A DNA stretch of 64,000 bases. It comes from Streptomyces sp. NBC_01429 (GTDB lineage Bacteria; Actinomycetota; Actinomycetes; Streptomycetales; Streptomycetaceae). The DNA is taken from NCBI RefSeq assembly GCF_036231945.1, contig NZ_CP109599.1, positions 7,405,501 through 7,469,500 of the forward strand, given 5' to 3'. The position numbers and the translations under genes are program-made. Positions 1 to 7,186 of the stretch are shown in pieces. Below the pieces are notes generated by a model. It made no database searches, was not told the origin of the DNA, and worked only from the letters and a program-made list of their open reading frames with translations. How positions within the stretch are numbered: position 1 is the stretch's first letter; each line of letters starts with the position of its first letter.

Positions 1-446
1 GCGCCGGCGTCCCTGGCCCCCTTCACGTACTGCCGCAGACAGTCCTGGTACGTGGACCACGGCTCGGTGTAGCGGGTGGGGTCGGCGGACTTCTCGTCGT
101 TGTGCCCGAACTGGATCAGCAGGAGATCACCGGGCCGGATCACACCGAGGACGGCGGCGAGCCGGCCCTCGTCGATGAAACTTTTCGAACTGCGGCCGTT
201 CACCGCGTGGTTGGCGACCGCGATGCCCTTCCTGAGCAGGAAGGGGAGCGCCATGCCCCAGCCGGTCTCGGGTGCGGCGCTCGCGTACTTGTCCGCTGCC
301 GTGGAGTCCCCGGCGATGTGGACGGTTCCCGGGGACCTTTCCGGGCGGCCGCTCCTGCCGCCCGCCGCCGCGGCGGCGGGGGCCGCGGCGACGGCCAGCG
401 GCAGCGCGGAGAGCGCCGCGGCGGCCTGTCTTCGCGAGATGGACAC
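1..446 (-). CDS. Rhamnogalacturonan acetylesterase (SGNH, CE12), C-terminus cut by window edge
   Basis: Secreted esterase expected to remove O-acetyl groups from the rhamnogalacturonan I backbone so that lyases can act. About 148 N-terminal residues are present. A GTG start at 446 is chosen because it precedes a twin-arginine signal (SRRQAAAAL, residues 4-12) with an Ala-rich export region. Block I of the SGNH fold is visible as HIAGDST, with the nucleophile Ser near residue 48, and the GHND block follows near residue 115. The C-terminal Asp/His pair lies outside the window. It is the last visible gene of operon A, about 125 bp after the binding-protein gene with a strong hairpin between them. 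A second CE12 gene lies at 17385-18440. Family assignment is firm; acetyl-rhamnogalacturonan as substrate is inferred from context. Confidence 0.85.
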   Translation of the reverse strand, partial: MSISRRQAAAALSALPLAVAAAPAAAAAGGRSGRPERSPGTVHIAGDSTAADKYASAAPETGWGMALPFLLRKGIAVANHAVNGRSSKSFIDEGRLAAVLGVIRPGDLLLIQFGHNDEKSADPTRYTEPWSTYQDCLRQYVKGARDAG

Positions 447-498
447 GTCGATCTGCCTCGCTTCCTGTTGATGAGGATGAGGGACGGGGGAGAGGTAT

Positions 499-562
499 CG
501 GTACGGGAGCGGGCGGGCGCGGCCCCGTGGACTCGCGGGCGCGCGGACCCGCTCCCGTACCG
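499..562 (-). terminator. Long hairpin between sugar-binding protein and acetylesterase genes
   Basis: A perfect 15-bp inverted repeat (CGGTACGGGAGCGGG at 499-513, its complement at 548-562) encloses a 34-nt loop. It starts ten bases after the binding-protein stop codon. There is no U-tract, as usual for Streptomyces terminators. It could end the transcript, or stabilise the upstream mRNA so that the binding protein is made in excess over the esterase. Confidence 0.6.
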
Positions 563-572
563 GCCCGGCGGA

Positions 573-1928
573 TCAGCCCTTGTTCTGTTCCTTCCACTCC
601 GCCTGGGCCTCGTTGAGCTCCTTGGCGACCTTGTCCGCGAACTCCTTGGCGGTCATGTCACCGAGCAGCACCTTCTGGAAGTTCGGCTCGTTGCCGCTCT
701 TGCTGATGGTGTTCCAGTCGGGCAGGTAGTACGGCAGGTCGACGATCTTCGTGGAGCCGTCGCTGAGCGCCTTCATCGCGGCGGCGGTCGGCTCGGCGTT
801 CTTGATCCAGGTGTCGGAGGCGGCGTCGGTGTTGGCCGGGATGGAGCCCGCCGACGCGTTCCACGCGCTGTTGGACTTGTGCGAGGCGGCGAACTCGATG
901 AGCTTCCAGGCCGCCGCCTTGTTCTTGCTGTTCTTGAACAGGCCCAGACCGTCGACCGGGTTGGAGACCTGGACGCGCGAGCCGTCCTCCGCCGTCGGAT
1001 AGGGGAGTCCCTTGAACTTGTCGTTGCCGAGCGCCTTCACATGATCCTGGTAGGAGGCCAGGTTGTGGGTCAGCATCCCGATCGTGCCGTTGTCCCACTG
1101 CGCGACCATCTTGATGAAGTCGTTGTTGACGTCGGCGGACGGCGTCACCTTCTTGTACAGGGCGACGTACTTCTCCAGCGCCGCCACGTTCTTGGGGTCG
1201 TTGACGGTGGTCTTGTCGCCGTCCCAGAAGGACGTGATGCCCGACTGCCCGTACATCGCGTCCATGGCGGGCGCGATGGAGCCCGCGCCGCCCCGGATGG
1301 TGTAGCCGAAGCGGTTCTTCCCGGCGGCGGTGAGCTTCTCGGCCGCCGCGTAGAACTCGGACCAGGTGGCGGGCGCCTTGAGACCCGCGGCCGAGAACAG
1401 GTCGGTGCGGTACCAGAGCGTGCCGTTGTTGCTGGACGTCGGCACCGAGTACATCTCGTCCCCGCGCCCGCCCGCCGCCTTCACACTGTCGACCATGGTG
1501 GGGACCAGCCTGCCCTTGAGGCCGCTGGAGCCGATGCGCTCGTCCACCGGGTCCAGGACGTCCCGTATCACCAGGTTGGAGAGATAGGCGGTGGTCACCC
1601 CGCCGACGTCCGGCAGCCCGCCGCCGTCGATCGCCGTGTCGTACTTCGCCTGCACCTGGTCGATCGGGATGCCCACGTACTTGACGTGGATGTCCGGGTT
1701 CTCCTTCTCGAAGTCCTTGATGATCTGTGCCCAGATGTCCCTGCGCTCACCCGTGTTGTTGTCCCACAGCGTGATCTCGCCCTTGCCGGAGCCCTCACTC
1801 CCGCCCCCGCCGCTTCCGTCGTCACCGCACGCGGTGGCCGTCAGGGCGAGGACGGCGGTCAGCGAGACGGCCGCGGCCGTCCGCCCTCTGAAGGGGTTTC
1901 CTCTGCTGGATGTCCTGCGGATGCTCAT
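573..1928 (-). CDS. ABC transporter sugar-binding lipoprotein (CUT1, operon A)
   Basis: Extracytoplasmic solute-binding protein (SBP_bac_1 fold, 451 aa) that would deliver an oligosaccharide to the permeases at 5216-7083. The signal peptide ends in a lipobox, LTATAC, with the lipidated Cys at residue 34, followed by a Gly/Ser-rich linker. The mature part opens with ITLWDNNTGE and contains YVGIPIDQVQAKYDTAI, typical of CUT1 binding proteins. Length is normal. It is unusual that the gene lies at the distal end of the operon, after the permeases, oxidoreductase, DUF6807 and pectinesterase, rather than first. The neighbours suggest a pectin or rhamnogalacturonan oligosaccharide as ligand; the sequence does not show which. 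Confidence 0.92.
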   Translation of the reverse strand: MSIRRTSSRGNPFRGRTAAAVSLTAVLALTATACGDDGSGGGGSEGSGKGEITLWDNNTGERRDIWAQIIKDFEKENPDIHVKYVGIPIDQVQAKYDTAIDGGGLPDVGGVTTAYLSNLVIRDVLDPVDERIGSSGLKGRLVPTMVDSVKAAGGRGDEMYSVPTSSNNGTLWYRTDLFSAAGLKAPATWSEFYAAAEKLTAAGKNRFGYTIRGGAGSIAPAMDAMYGQSGITSFWDGDKTTVNDPKNVAALEKYVALYKKVTPSADVNNDFIKMVAQWDNGTIGMLTHNLASYQDHVKALGNDKFKGLPYPTAEDGSRVQVSNPVDGLGLFKNSKNKAAAWKLIEFAASHKSNSAWNASAGSIPANTDAASDTWIKNAEPTAAAMKALSDGSTKIVDLPYYLPDWNTISKSGNEPNFQKVLLGDMTAKEFADKVAKELNEAQAEWKEQNKG

Positions 1929-1975
1929 GGCCGGCTCGTCTCTTTCGGGAGTTCTCGGAGGGTTTCGACGGTGTG

Positions 1976-2069
1976 CGGTGTGCTGTGTTCCAAGGCGTGC
2001 CGTGTTCCACGGTGTGCCGTGTTCTACGGTGTGCGGTGCTCAGCGGTGCGTGGTGCTCAGCGGTGCGTA
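1976..2069. repeat. 17-bp tandem repeat, five units plus a partial one
   Basis: Five consecutive 17-bp units occupy 1976-2060, followed by nine bases of a sixth and preceded by a partial unit from 1969. Two units read CGGTGTGCCGTGTTCTA and CGGTGTGCGGTGCTCAG. The array fills the gap between the pectinesterase stop codon (2057-2059, inside the array) and the binding-protein start at 1928. The units are imperfect, as if the array is old. No gene or stable hairpin explains it. Confidence 0.8.
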
Positions 2070-3133
2070 CGGGGCGAGTTCTGCGGCGCCCAGCCGTCCG
2101 TGCCGCGCAGATAGTCGGCGACCTGGTGAACGGCGGCCTCGGCGGCCGTCAGCTGCGGGCGGTCGGATGTCACGGCCGAGCCGGGCCCGTACGTGCGGTA
2201 CTCGGCGAAGCGGGCGTCCTTCCAGGAGAAACCGCTCATGTCGGTCCACGGCGAGGACTTGACCGCCGCCGGCAGCTCGGTGTCCCGGAACAGCACCTGT
2301 GCCACGGCGTTCGGCTCACCGCCCGGATGCCAGGGCCGGCCCAGGTGGAAGGTGCCCGCCGGAGCGTCGCTGACGACGCGGCTGCCGGTGATCAGGAAGC
2401 CGTACGGGTTGTCCTTCCAGGTCGAAGCCGCCGTGATGTAGCCGTTGTTGGTGTCGGAGCCGCGGCTGAGCGCCCTGATCACGGAACGCTCGATGACCGT
2501 GGTGGCGCGCCCGTAGATGAAGTCCACGTCGCCCTCGATGTACGAGTCGCGGACGTAGACCCGGCTCACCCGGTTCAGCGCCGGACTGTCGGTCATCAGG
2601 GTGTCCTGGTTGCCCTTGAAGGCGGTGTTCTCGAAGACGATCCGGTCACCGGTCGTCTTCATCGCCAGCGCCTGCTCGTTGGCGAGATCGTGCGCCGCCT
2701 CGTCGAAGTCGTTGACGAAGGTCAGATTGCGGGCGGTGACATCGCTCGCGGCGATCAGCACGGTCGCGCTGCCGCTCGAACCGCCGTACTCGTTGGGGGT
2801 GTCGAAGACGATCACCGTCCCGGACCGGTCGCGTCCGGTGCCCTGGAAGAGCAGATGCGGCTTGGTCGCCGGCACCCGGACCTGCTCCCGGTACGTACCG
2901 GGAGCGAGGGAGATCGTGATCTGTTCCGTGTTGCCCGCGGGGACGGCGTCCACGGCGGCCTGCACGGTGGCGAAGTCGGCCGGGACGTTCAGCACGGTCC
3001 GGGCGGGCCGGGCGACCGTATCCGCAGGCGGGTGCGCGTGTGCGGGAGTGGTGACGAAGGCGGCGGACAGGACGGTCAGAGCGGTGAGTGCGACGCCTGC
3101 TGCGTGAAAACGTGTGCGGTGCGGGTGCGACAT
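2057..3133 (-). CDS. Secreted pectin methylesterase (CE8)
   Basis: Hydrolyses methyl esters of homogalacturonan, releasing methanol and exposing carboxylates for pectate lyases. The 358-residue protein has a Sec signal peptide ending near PAHA and then the right-handed parallel beta-helix. Conserved CE8 blocks are present in order: GNQDTL (oxyanion-hole Gln, first catalytic Asp region), GDVDFIYG (second catalytic Asp) and LGRPW (substrate Arg/Trp). The ATG at 3133 is chosen over an upstream in-frame GTG at 3148 because GAGGAG lies at the right distance before it. The gene is the fifth of operon A, about 40 bp downstream of DUF6807. Its 3' end runs into the 17-bp tandem repeat. Confidence 0.93.
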   Translation of the reverse strand: MSHPHRTRFHAAGVALTALTVLSAAFVTTPAHAHPPADTVARPARTVLNVPADFATVQAAVDAVPAGNTEQITISLAPGTYREQVRVPATKPHLLFQGTGRDRSGTVIVFDTPNEYGGSSGSATVLIAASDVTARNLTFVNDFDEAAHDLANEQALAMKTTGDRIVFENTAFKGNQDTLMTDSPALNRVSRVYVRDSYIEGDVDFIYGRATTVIERSVIRALSRGSDTNNGYITAASTWKDNPYGFLITGSRVVSDAPAGTFHLGRPWHPGGEPNAVAQVLFRDTELPAAVKSSPWTDMSGFSWKDARFAEYRTYGPGSAVTSDRPQLTAAEAAVHQVADYLRGTDGWAPQNSPRTHR

Positions 3134-3174
3134 TGCGGCTCTCCTCACAGGGGTTCGGACAAGGCCCTACGTGC

Positions 3175-4074
3175 TCACGCCGTCACCGCCTTACGGGCGA
3201 GCGCCGCCGCGCCCGGCCGGTCGAGCCGGCCGTCCACCACGACGGTGACGACACGCCGGGCCGTGCTCCCGCCCTCGGGCAGCGGCATCCGCCGCTCCCA
3301 GGCCAGCGAGGAACCCACCCCGGGATATCCGGTGGTCCGCACGAACCACGGGTCGGCGCGGGTCTCCGCGTTCCCGCCGCAGAACAGCAGCGACCAGTCC
3401 CGTCCGGCGAGCACCAGCCAGTCGGCGGTGCGCCCGTGCACCGCCTCCTCGCCGGTCGCGTCGCCGGTGAACACGTCCGGCGCCGGGCCGTCCGCCTCCT
3501 GCCGGGGCGCGCGCCAGAAGAAGCCGCCGTACCCCGCGCCCGGCCGGCCGTTGGTGGCCGGGCTGCCCACGGAGAGATCCTCGCCCGACACATTGGTCAG
3601 CGCCGAGGTGAAGTCGAGGACCCACGCGTCGGCGGAGAGCGCGCCGGCGCTGATCGTCCGCCGCTCCCTGAGCAGCTCCCTCCCCCGGCGTTCCCAGGAC
3701 AGCTCCTGCACACAGCCGTCGGGGTCCCGCAGGAGCCAGCCCGTGTGCTCCTGAGTGCCGTGGTTCTCCAGCTCCATGGGGCCCCGGTCGCGTACGTAGG
3801 TGCGCCCGCCCCAGAAGTTGACCCCGGGGAAGGTCGTTCCCGAGATGTCGGGGACGGCCATGGACACCCCCAGATGGTGTGCGTGGTCGGCCGGCCGCAG
3901 CTCGGTGACCGTGACCCCGCCGAGGGTGCGTACCGGATGCAGATAGGGGCGCGGCGAGAGCCCCGCCGGGATGCGCGTGTGGTCCGCCCGGTGGGCGTAC
4001 GTGGCCACCGGGCGGCCGTCGCAGTGCAGCACCGTGGCCTCGGCGACGCCGGAAACGCGCGGCTCGATCTTCAT
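3175..4074 (-). CDS. DUF6807 (PmoA-like) family protein
   Basis: A 299-residue cytosolic protein without signal peptide or membrane segment. It carries the DUF6807 signature, including HAHHLGVSMAV, the NFWGG block and the GYGGFFWR block. Such proteins are usually found beside Gfo/Idh/MocA oxidoreductases in sugar-utilisation operons; their biochemical role is not firmly established. The old label methane oxygenase PmoA is misleading. The start overlaps the preceding oxidoreductase stop as ATGA, so the two are translationally coupled and probably act on the same imported sugar. The His-rich segment could bind a metal, which is inference. Confidence 0.8.
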   Translation of the reverse strand: MKIEPRVSGVAEATVLHCDGRPVATYAHRADHTRIPAGLSPRPYLHPVRTLGGVTVTELRPADHAHHLGVSMAVPDISGTTFPGVNFWGGRTYVRDRGPMELENHGTQEHTGWLLRDPDGCVQELSWERRGRELLRERRTISAGALSADAWVLDFTSALTNVSGEDLSVGSPATNGRPGAGYGGFFWRAPRQEADGPAPDVFTGDATGEEAVHGRTADWLVLAGRDWSLLFCGGNAETRADPWFVRTTGYPGVGSSLAWERRMPLPEGGSTARRVVTVVVDGRLDRPGAAALARKAVTA

Positions 4075-5219
4075 GAGTGCACCTCCGCCGGGGGCGCGGC
4101 CCAGTCCGCGCCCAGCTCGGAAAATGTGGACAGGGACTCCGCGCTCCGGGCCACCAGGGCGTCGATCCCCCTGACGATCCGGCGCGGCCCGTTCCCGCCC
4201 GGCGCGCCGTACCAGGCGCCGGCGGGCAGCGGCGCGGGCAGCGGCGCGGTCCTGACGGACTCGACGATCCGCATGAAGGCGCCCGTGCGCTCCGGAGGTA
4301 CGAGCAGCGGCGCGCCCTCGCGGACATGGGCGACGAGGTTCTCCAGCAGATCGGTACGGGCGTACTCGGTCTGCTCGGGGCCCCGGCCCGCGCGCTGCAC
4401 CAGCACCCGGTCCTCCTTGTACCAGAAGGTGATCCGGCCGCTCTCCCCGTGGACCAGGACGTACGGCTCGCCCGGCTGCTCCGCGCACAGGGTGACGGCG
4501 ACCGTCACGGGGGTGCCCCCGGTCGTGAGCAGCCGCAGACACGTGGTGTCGTCGGCCTCGATGTCGTTGGCCCGGAACTGCTCCAGCCGTACGTCCGTCA
4601 CGGAGTCGGCCCGGTCGGAGCCGTCGATGCGCAGCGCCGTGGCGAGGGCGTGCGCCAGCGGATTGGTGAGCACCCCGTCCACCACGTCCCGTCCGTCCAG
4701 CGTGCGGCGGCCCGCCCAGGGCGCCCGGGTGTAGTACGCCTCGTCCCTGGCCCAGGCGCCGGCGGCGCCGATCCCGCGCACGGCCCCGATCGCCCCGTCC
4801 GCGATCAGCTCCCTGATCGCGTCCACCGCGTGGGAGCCCAGCGACTGGAAGCCGACCTGGCAGGCCGTACCGTACTTCTCCAGCCCGGTCAGGAGCGTCT
4901 CGTACGCGGCGAACGACGGTGTGGTGGGTTTCTCCAGCAGGGTGTGCACACCTCGGGAGGCGGCGGTGAGCGCCAGCTCCGTGTGGGTGTGGATGGGCGT
5001 GCAGATCACGGCGATCCGCGCGCCCGTCCGGTCCAGCAGCTCCCCGAGGTCCGCCGACTGCGCCGGCTCTCCGAGGCCCGTCAGCTCCTCGGCGCCGAGC
5101 GGTGTCAGCTCGCAGATCCCCACGAGCCTGACCAGTCCGGCCTCTTGCAGACGGCGGATGTTCAGCAGATGCGTACGGCCGTGACCGCGCGCCCCGGCCA
5201 GTACCACGGGCAGGCTCAT
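4071..5219 (-). CDS. Gfo/Idh/MocA-family NAD(P)-dependent sugar oxidoreductase
   Basis: A 382-residue two-domain dehydrogenase. The N-terminal Rossmann region begins VVLAGARGHGRTHLLN, an unusual G-x-R-G-H-G version of the dinucleotide loop, and contains the EKPTTPS block (residues about 95-101) with the conserved Lys of the family. The C-terminal alpha/beta domain carries the substrate pocket. Members oxidise or reduce sugars, inositols or uronates. It is coupled by ATGA overlaps to the permease upstream and to DUF6807 downstream, so it probably processes the imported saccharide. Substrate not identifiable from sequence. Confidence 0.88.
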   Translation of the reverse strand: MSLPVVLAGARGHGRTHLLNIRRLQEAGLVRLVGICELTPLGAEELTGLGEPAQSADLGELLDRTGARIAVICTPIHTHTELALTAASRGVHTLLEKPTTPSFAAYETLLTGLEKYGTACQVGFQSLGSHAVDAIRELIADGAIGAVRGIGAAGAWARDEAYYTRAPWAGRRTLDGRDVVDGVLTNPLAHALATALRIDGSDRADSVTDVRLEQFRANDIEADDTTCLRLLTTGGTPVTVAVTLCAEQPGEPYVLVHGESGRITFWYKEDRVLVQRAGRGPEQTEYARTDLLENLVAHVREGAPLLVPPERTGAFMRIVESVRTAPLPAPLPAGAWYGAPGGNGPRRIVRGIDALVARSAESLSTFSELGADWAAPPAEVHS

Positions 5220-6121
5220 CCCTTCACCGCCCCCGCGCTGAACCCGCTGATCAGCCACTTCTGGATGAAGGCGAAGACGATGACCACCGGCACCGCCGAG
5301 ATCACACCGCCCGCCGCCAGCGCGCCGAAGTCCACACTGTCCGCCCCGATGAGGGTCGAGAGTCCGACCGGGATCGTCTGCTTGTCCTGGTCCATCAGGA
5401 ACATCAGCGCGAAGAGGAAGTGGTTCCAGCTGTGCACGAAGGCGAACGAGCCCACGGCGATCAGTCCCGGCCGCAGCATCGGCAGTACGACGATGCGGAA
5501 CGCCTGGAGCCGTGAGCAGCCGTCCACCCAGGCCGCCTCCTCCAGGGAGTAGGGCACGTTCTTGATGAACCCGCTGATCAGGATGATCGACAGCGGCAGC
5601 TGGAAGACGGTCTCCGCGAGGACCACGCTCACCGGGGAGTTGATCAGCTGGAGATTCTTGAAGATCTGGAAGAGCGGGACCAGCATCAGCGCGCCCGGGA
5701 TGAACTGCGAGCACAGCAGCGCCAGCATGAAGCCCTGCTTGATACGGAAGTCGAAGCGCGCCAGCGCGTAGCCGCCGGCCAGCGCGACCACCGTGGTGCA
5801 GATCAGGGTGCCCACCCCGATCATCGCGCTGTTCTGGAAGAAGACGGAGAAGGCGCGCTCGTTCCACACCTTCTCGAAGTGGTCGAAGGTCATCGGCCAC
5901 GGCACCAGCGAGTCGGAGCCGGCGGGACGCAGGGAGAACAGCAGCATCCAGTAGAAGGGAACGAGGGTGAAGAGCAGATAGAGGCCGAGCGGCAGATAGA
6001 TCTGCCACCTGGGCACCTCGTCGAAGGCGCGCTCGCGCCTCCTCCTGCGGACCGGGGGAGACGGCCGGCCGCCGTCCGCGGGCGCGGCCGACGCGCTCTT
6101 CTCGGCGATGACGGCGGTCAC
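5216..6121 (-). CDS. Carbohydrate ABC permease, MalG type (operon A)
   Basis: Inner membrane component of a CUT1 importer (301 aa). A charged Arg-rich cytoplasmic N-terminus is followed by six predicted membrane segments. The EAA loop reads LEEAAWVDGCSRLQAFRIVVLP and would contact the ATPase. The GTG at 6121 overlaps the stop of the first permease (GTGA), and the gene's own end overlaps the oxidoreductase start. No ATPase is encoded nearby; in Streptomyces the shared ATPase MsiK energises such importers, so that is the likely partner. Confidence 0.9.
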   Translation of the reverse strand: MTAVIAEKSASAAPADGGRPSPPVRRRRRERAFDEVPRWQIYLPLGLYLLFTLVPFYWMLLFSLRPAGSDSLVPWPMTFDHFEKVWNERAFSVFFQNSAMIGVGTLICTTVVALAGGYALARFDFRIKQGFMLALLCSQFIPGALMLVPLFQIFKNLQLINSPVSVVLAETVFQLPLSIILISGFIKNVPYSLEEAAWVDGCSRLQAFRIVVLPMLRPGLIAVGSFAFVHSWNHFLFALMFLMDQDKQTIPVGLSTLIGADSVDFGALAAGGVISAVPVVIVFAFIQKWLISGFSAGAVKG

Positions 6122-7083
6122 TTGTGGTCGCCTCCGAACTTGCTCAGGCGCAGATAGAGAATCGAGCAGAAGAGAAGGATCGCGAACGCGACGGTGGTCA
6201 GGGCGGTCGCGTATCCGAAGTCGTGTGCCTCGAAGCCGGTGACCGCCACATACAGCGGCAGTGTGGTGGTGACACCGGCCGGGCCGCCCTTGGTGAGGGT
6301 GAGCAGCAGGTCGACGTTGTTGAACTCCCACACAGCCCTGAGCAGGGTGGACAGGATGATCGCGTCCCGCAGATGCGGCAGGGTGATGTGGAAGAACTGC
6401 CGGAAGCGGTTGGCCCCGTCGACGGAGGCCGCCTCGTACAGATCCCCGGGAATGGACTGGAGGTCCGCGAGGATGAGGATCGCGAAGAACGGCACGCCGC
6501 GCCAGAGTTCGGCCAGTACGGCGGCCCAGAAGACCGTGCCGGTGTCGGAGAGCACCGACGATCCGTACGTCCCGATGCCCGCGTCGGCGAGATAGCGGCC
6601 GACCCCGGTCGAGGGGTTGTAGAGCAGCAGCCAGATGGTCGTCGTCAGCACACCGGAGACGGCCCACGGCGAGAAGACCAGCGCGCGGGCGGCCGCACGG
6701 CCCAGGAAGGTCTGGTTGACCAGCAGCGCCAGCACCAGCCCGAAGGCCAGCTGGAGTGTGACCTCGGTGACGACCCACTTACCGCTGAAGACCAGGCTGT
6801 CCCAGAACAGCGGGTCCTCGGTGAAGATGCGGCGGAAGTTGTCGAGGCCCGCGAAGCCGTTCCGCCAGGGCTTGGTGACGTTGTAGTTCTGGAGGCTGTA
6901 GTAGAAGACACTGAGCATCGGATAGGCGATGAAGCCCAGCATCAGCAGCCCGGCGGGGGCGATCAGCAGATACGGGAGCCGGCGCGCCGACACCCCCGTA
7001 CGGCGCGTCGGCTTCCCGCCCGCCGGCGGGCGGGGTGCGCGGGGCGGAGCCCCTGATGAGTCCTGCGCCACAGCTGAGGCCAT
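6118..7083 (-). CDS. Carbohydrate ABC permease, MalF type (operon A)
   Basis: First gene of operon A, 321 aa. A Pro/Arg-rich cytoplasmic tail of about 30 residues precedes six membrane segments. The EAA motif is YEAASVDGANRFRQFFHITLP (the usual E-A-A-x-x-D-G-A pattern). It pairs with the MalG-type permease that overlaps its stop codon and with the distal binding lipoprotein. A GAAGCGCTTC palindrome lies 24-33 bp upstream of the ATG, so the whole operon is likely under a LacI-type repressor. A purine-rich GGAACGGAGAAG stretch serves as ribosome binding region. Confidence 0.9.
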   Translation of the reverse strand: MASAVAQDSSGAPPRAPRPPAGGKPTRRTGVSARRLPYLLIAPAGLLMLGFIAYPMLSVFYYSLQNYNVTKPWRNGFAGLDNFRRIFTEDPLFWDSLVFSGKWVVTEVTLQLAFGLVLALLVNQTFLGRAAARALVFSPWAVSGVLTTTIWLLLYNPSTGVGRYLADAGIGTYGSSVLSDTGTVFWAAVLAELWRGVPFFAILILADLQSIPGDLYEAASVDGANRFRQFFHITLPHLRDAIILSTLLRAVWEFNNVDLLLTLTKGGPAGVTTTLPLYVAVTGFEAHDFGYATALTTVAFAILLFCSILYLRLSKFGGDHK

Positions 7084-7105
7084 GACTTGCTTCTCCGTTC
7101 CGTGG

Positions 7106-7132
7106 GTGAAGCGCTTCGCAGATGTTGTCCGA
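7106..7132 (-). promoter_or_regulatory. Operator of operon A (GAAGCGCTTC plus conserved flank)
   Basis: The perfect 10-bp palindrome GAAGCGCTTC (7108-7117) is followed by GATGT (7121-7125) and GTCCGA (7127-7132). The same three elements recur at 10601-10626 before operon B. AAGCGCTT cores are typical of LacI-family repressor sites. Its place just upstream of the first permease ATG suggests repression. Confidence 0.65.
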
Positions 7133-7186
7133 CCGGTCGAACCAGTGGGGGGTGAGGCGGAGGGGGCGGCGAAGGCCGCCGCCCGC

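Noticed and set aside
102..2114. Very long open frames opposite the binding-protein, nitrate reductase, exo-lyase and other genes
   Set aside because: They lie antisense or out of frame to genes with clear domains and have low-complexity Arg/Gly/Ala-rich products, the usual shadow of high GC3 sequence.
3175..4074. Methane oxygenase subunit PmoA
   Set aside because: The family label is historical; the protein is soluble, lies in a sugar operon and has no resemblance to membrane methane monooxygenase.
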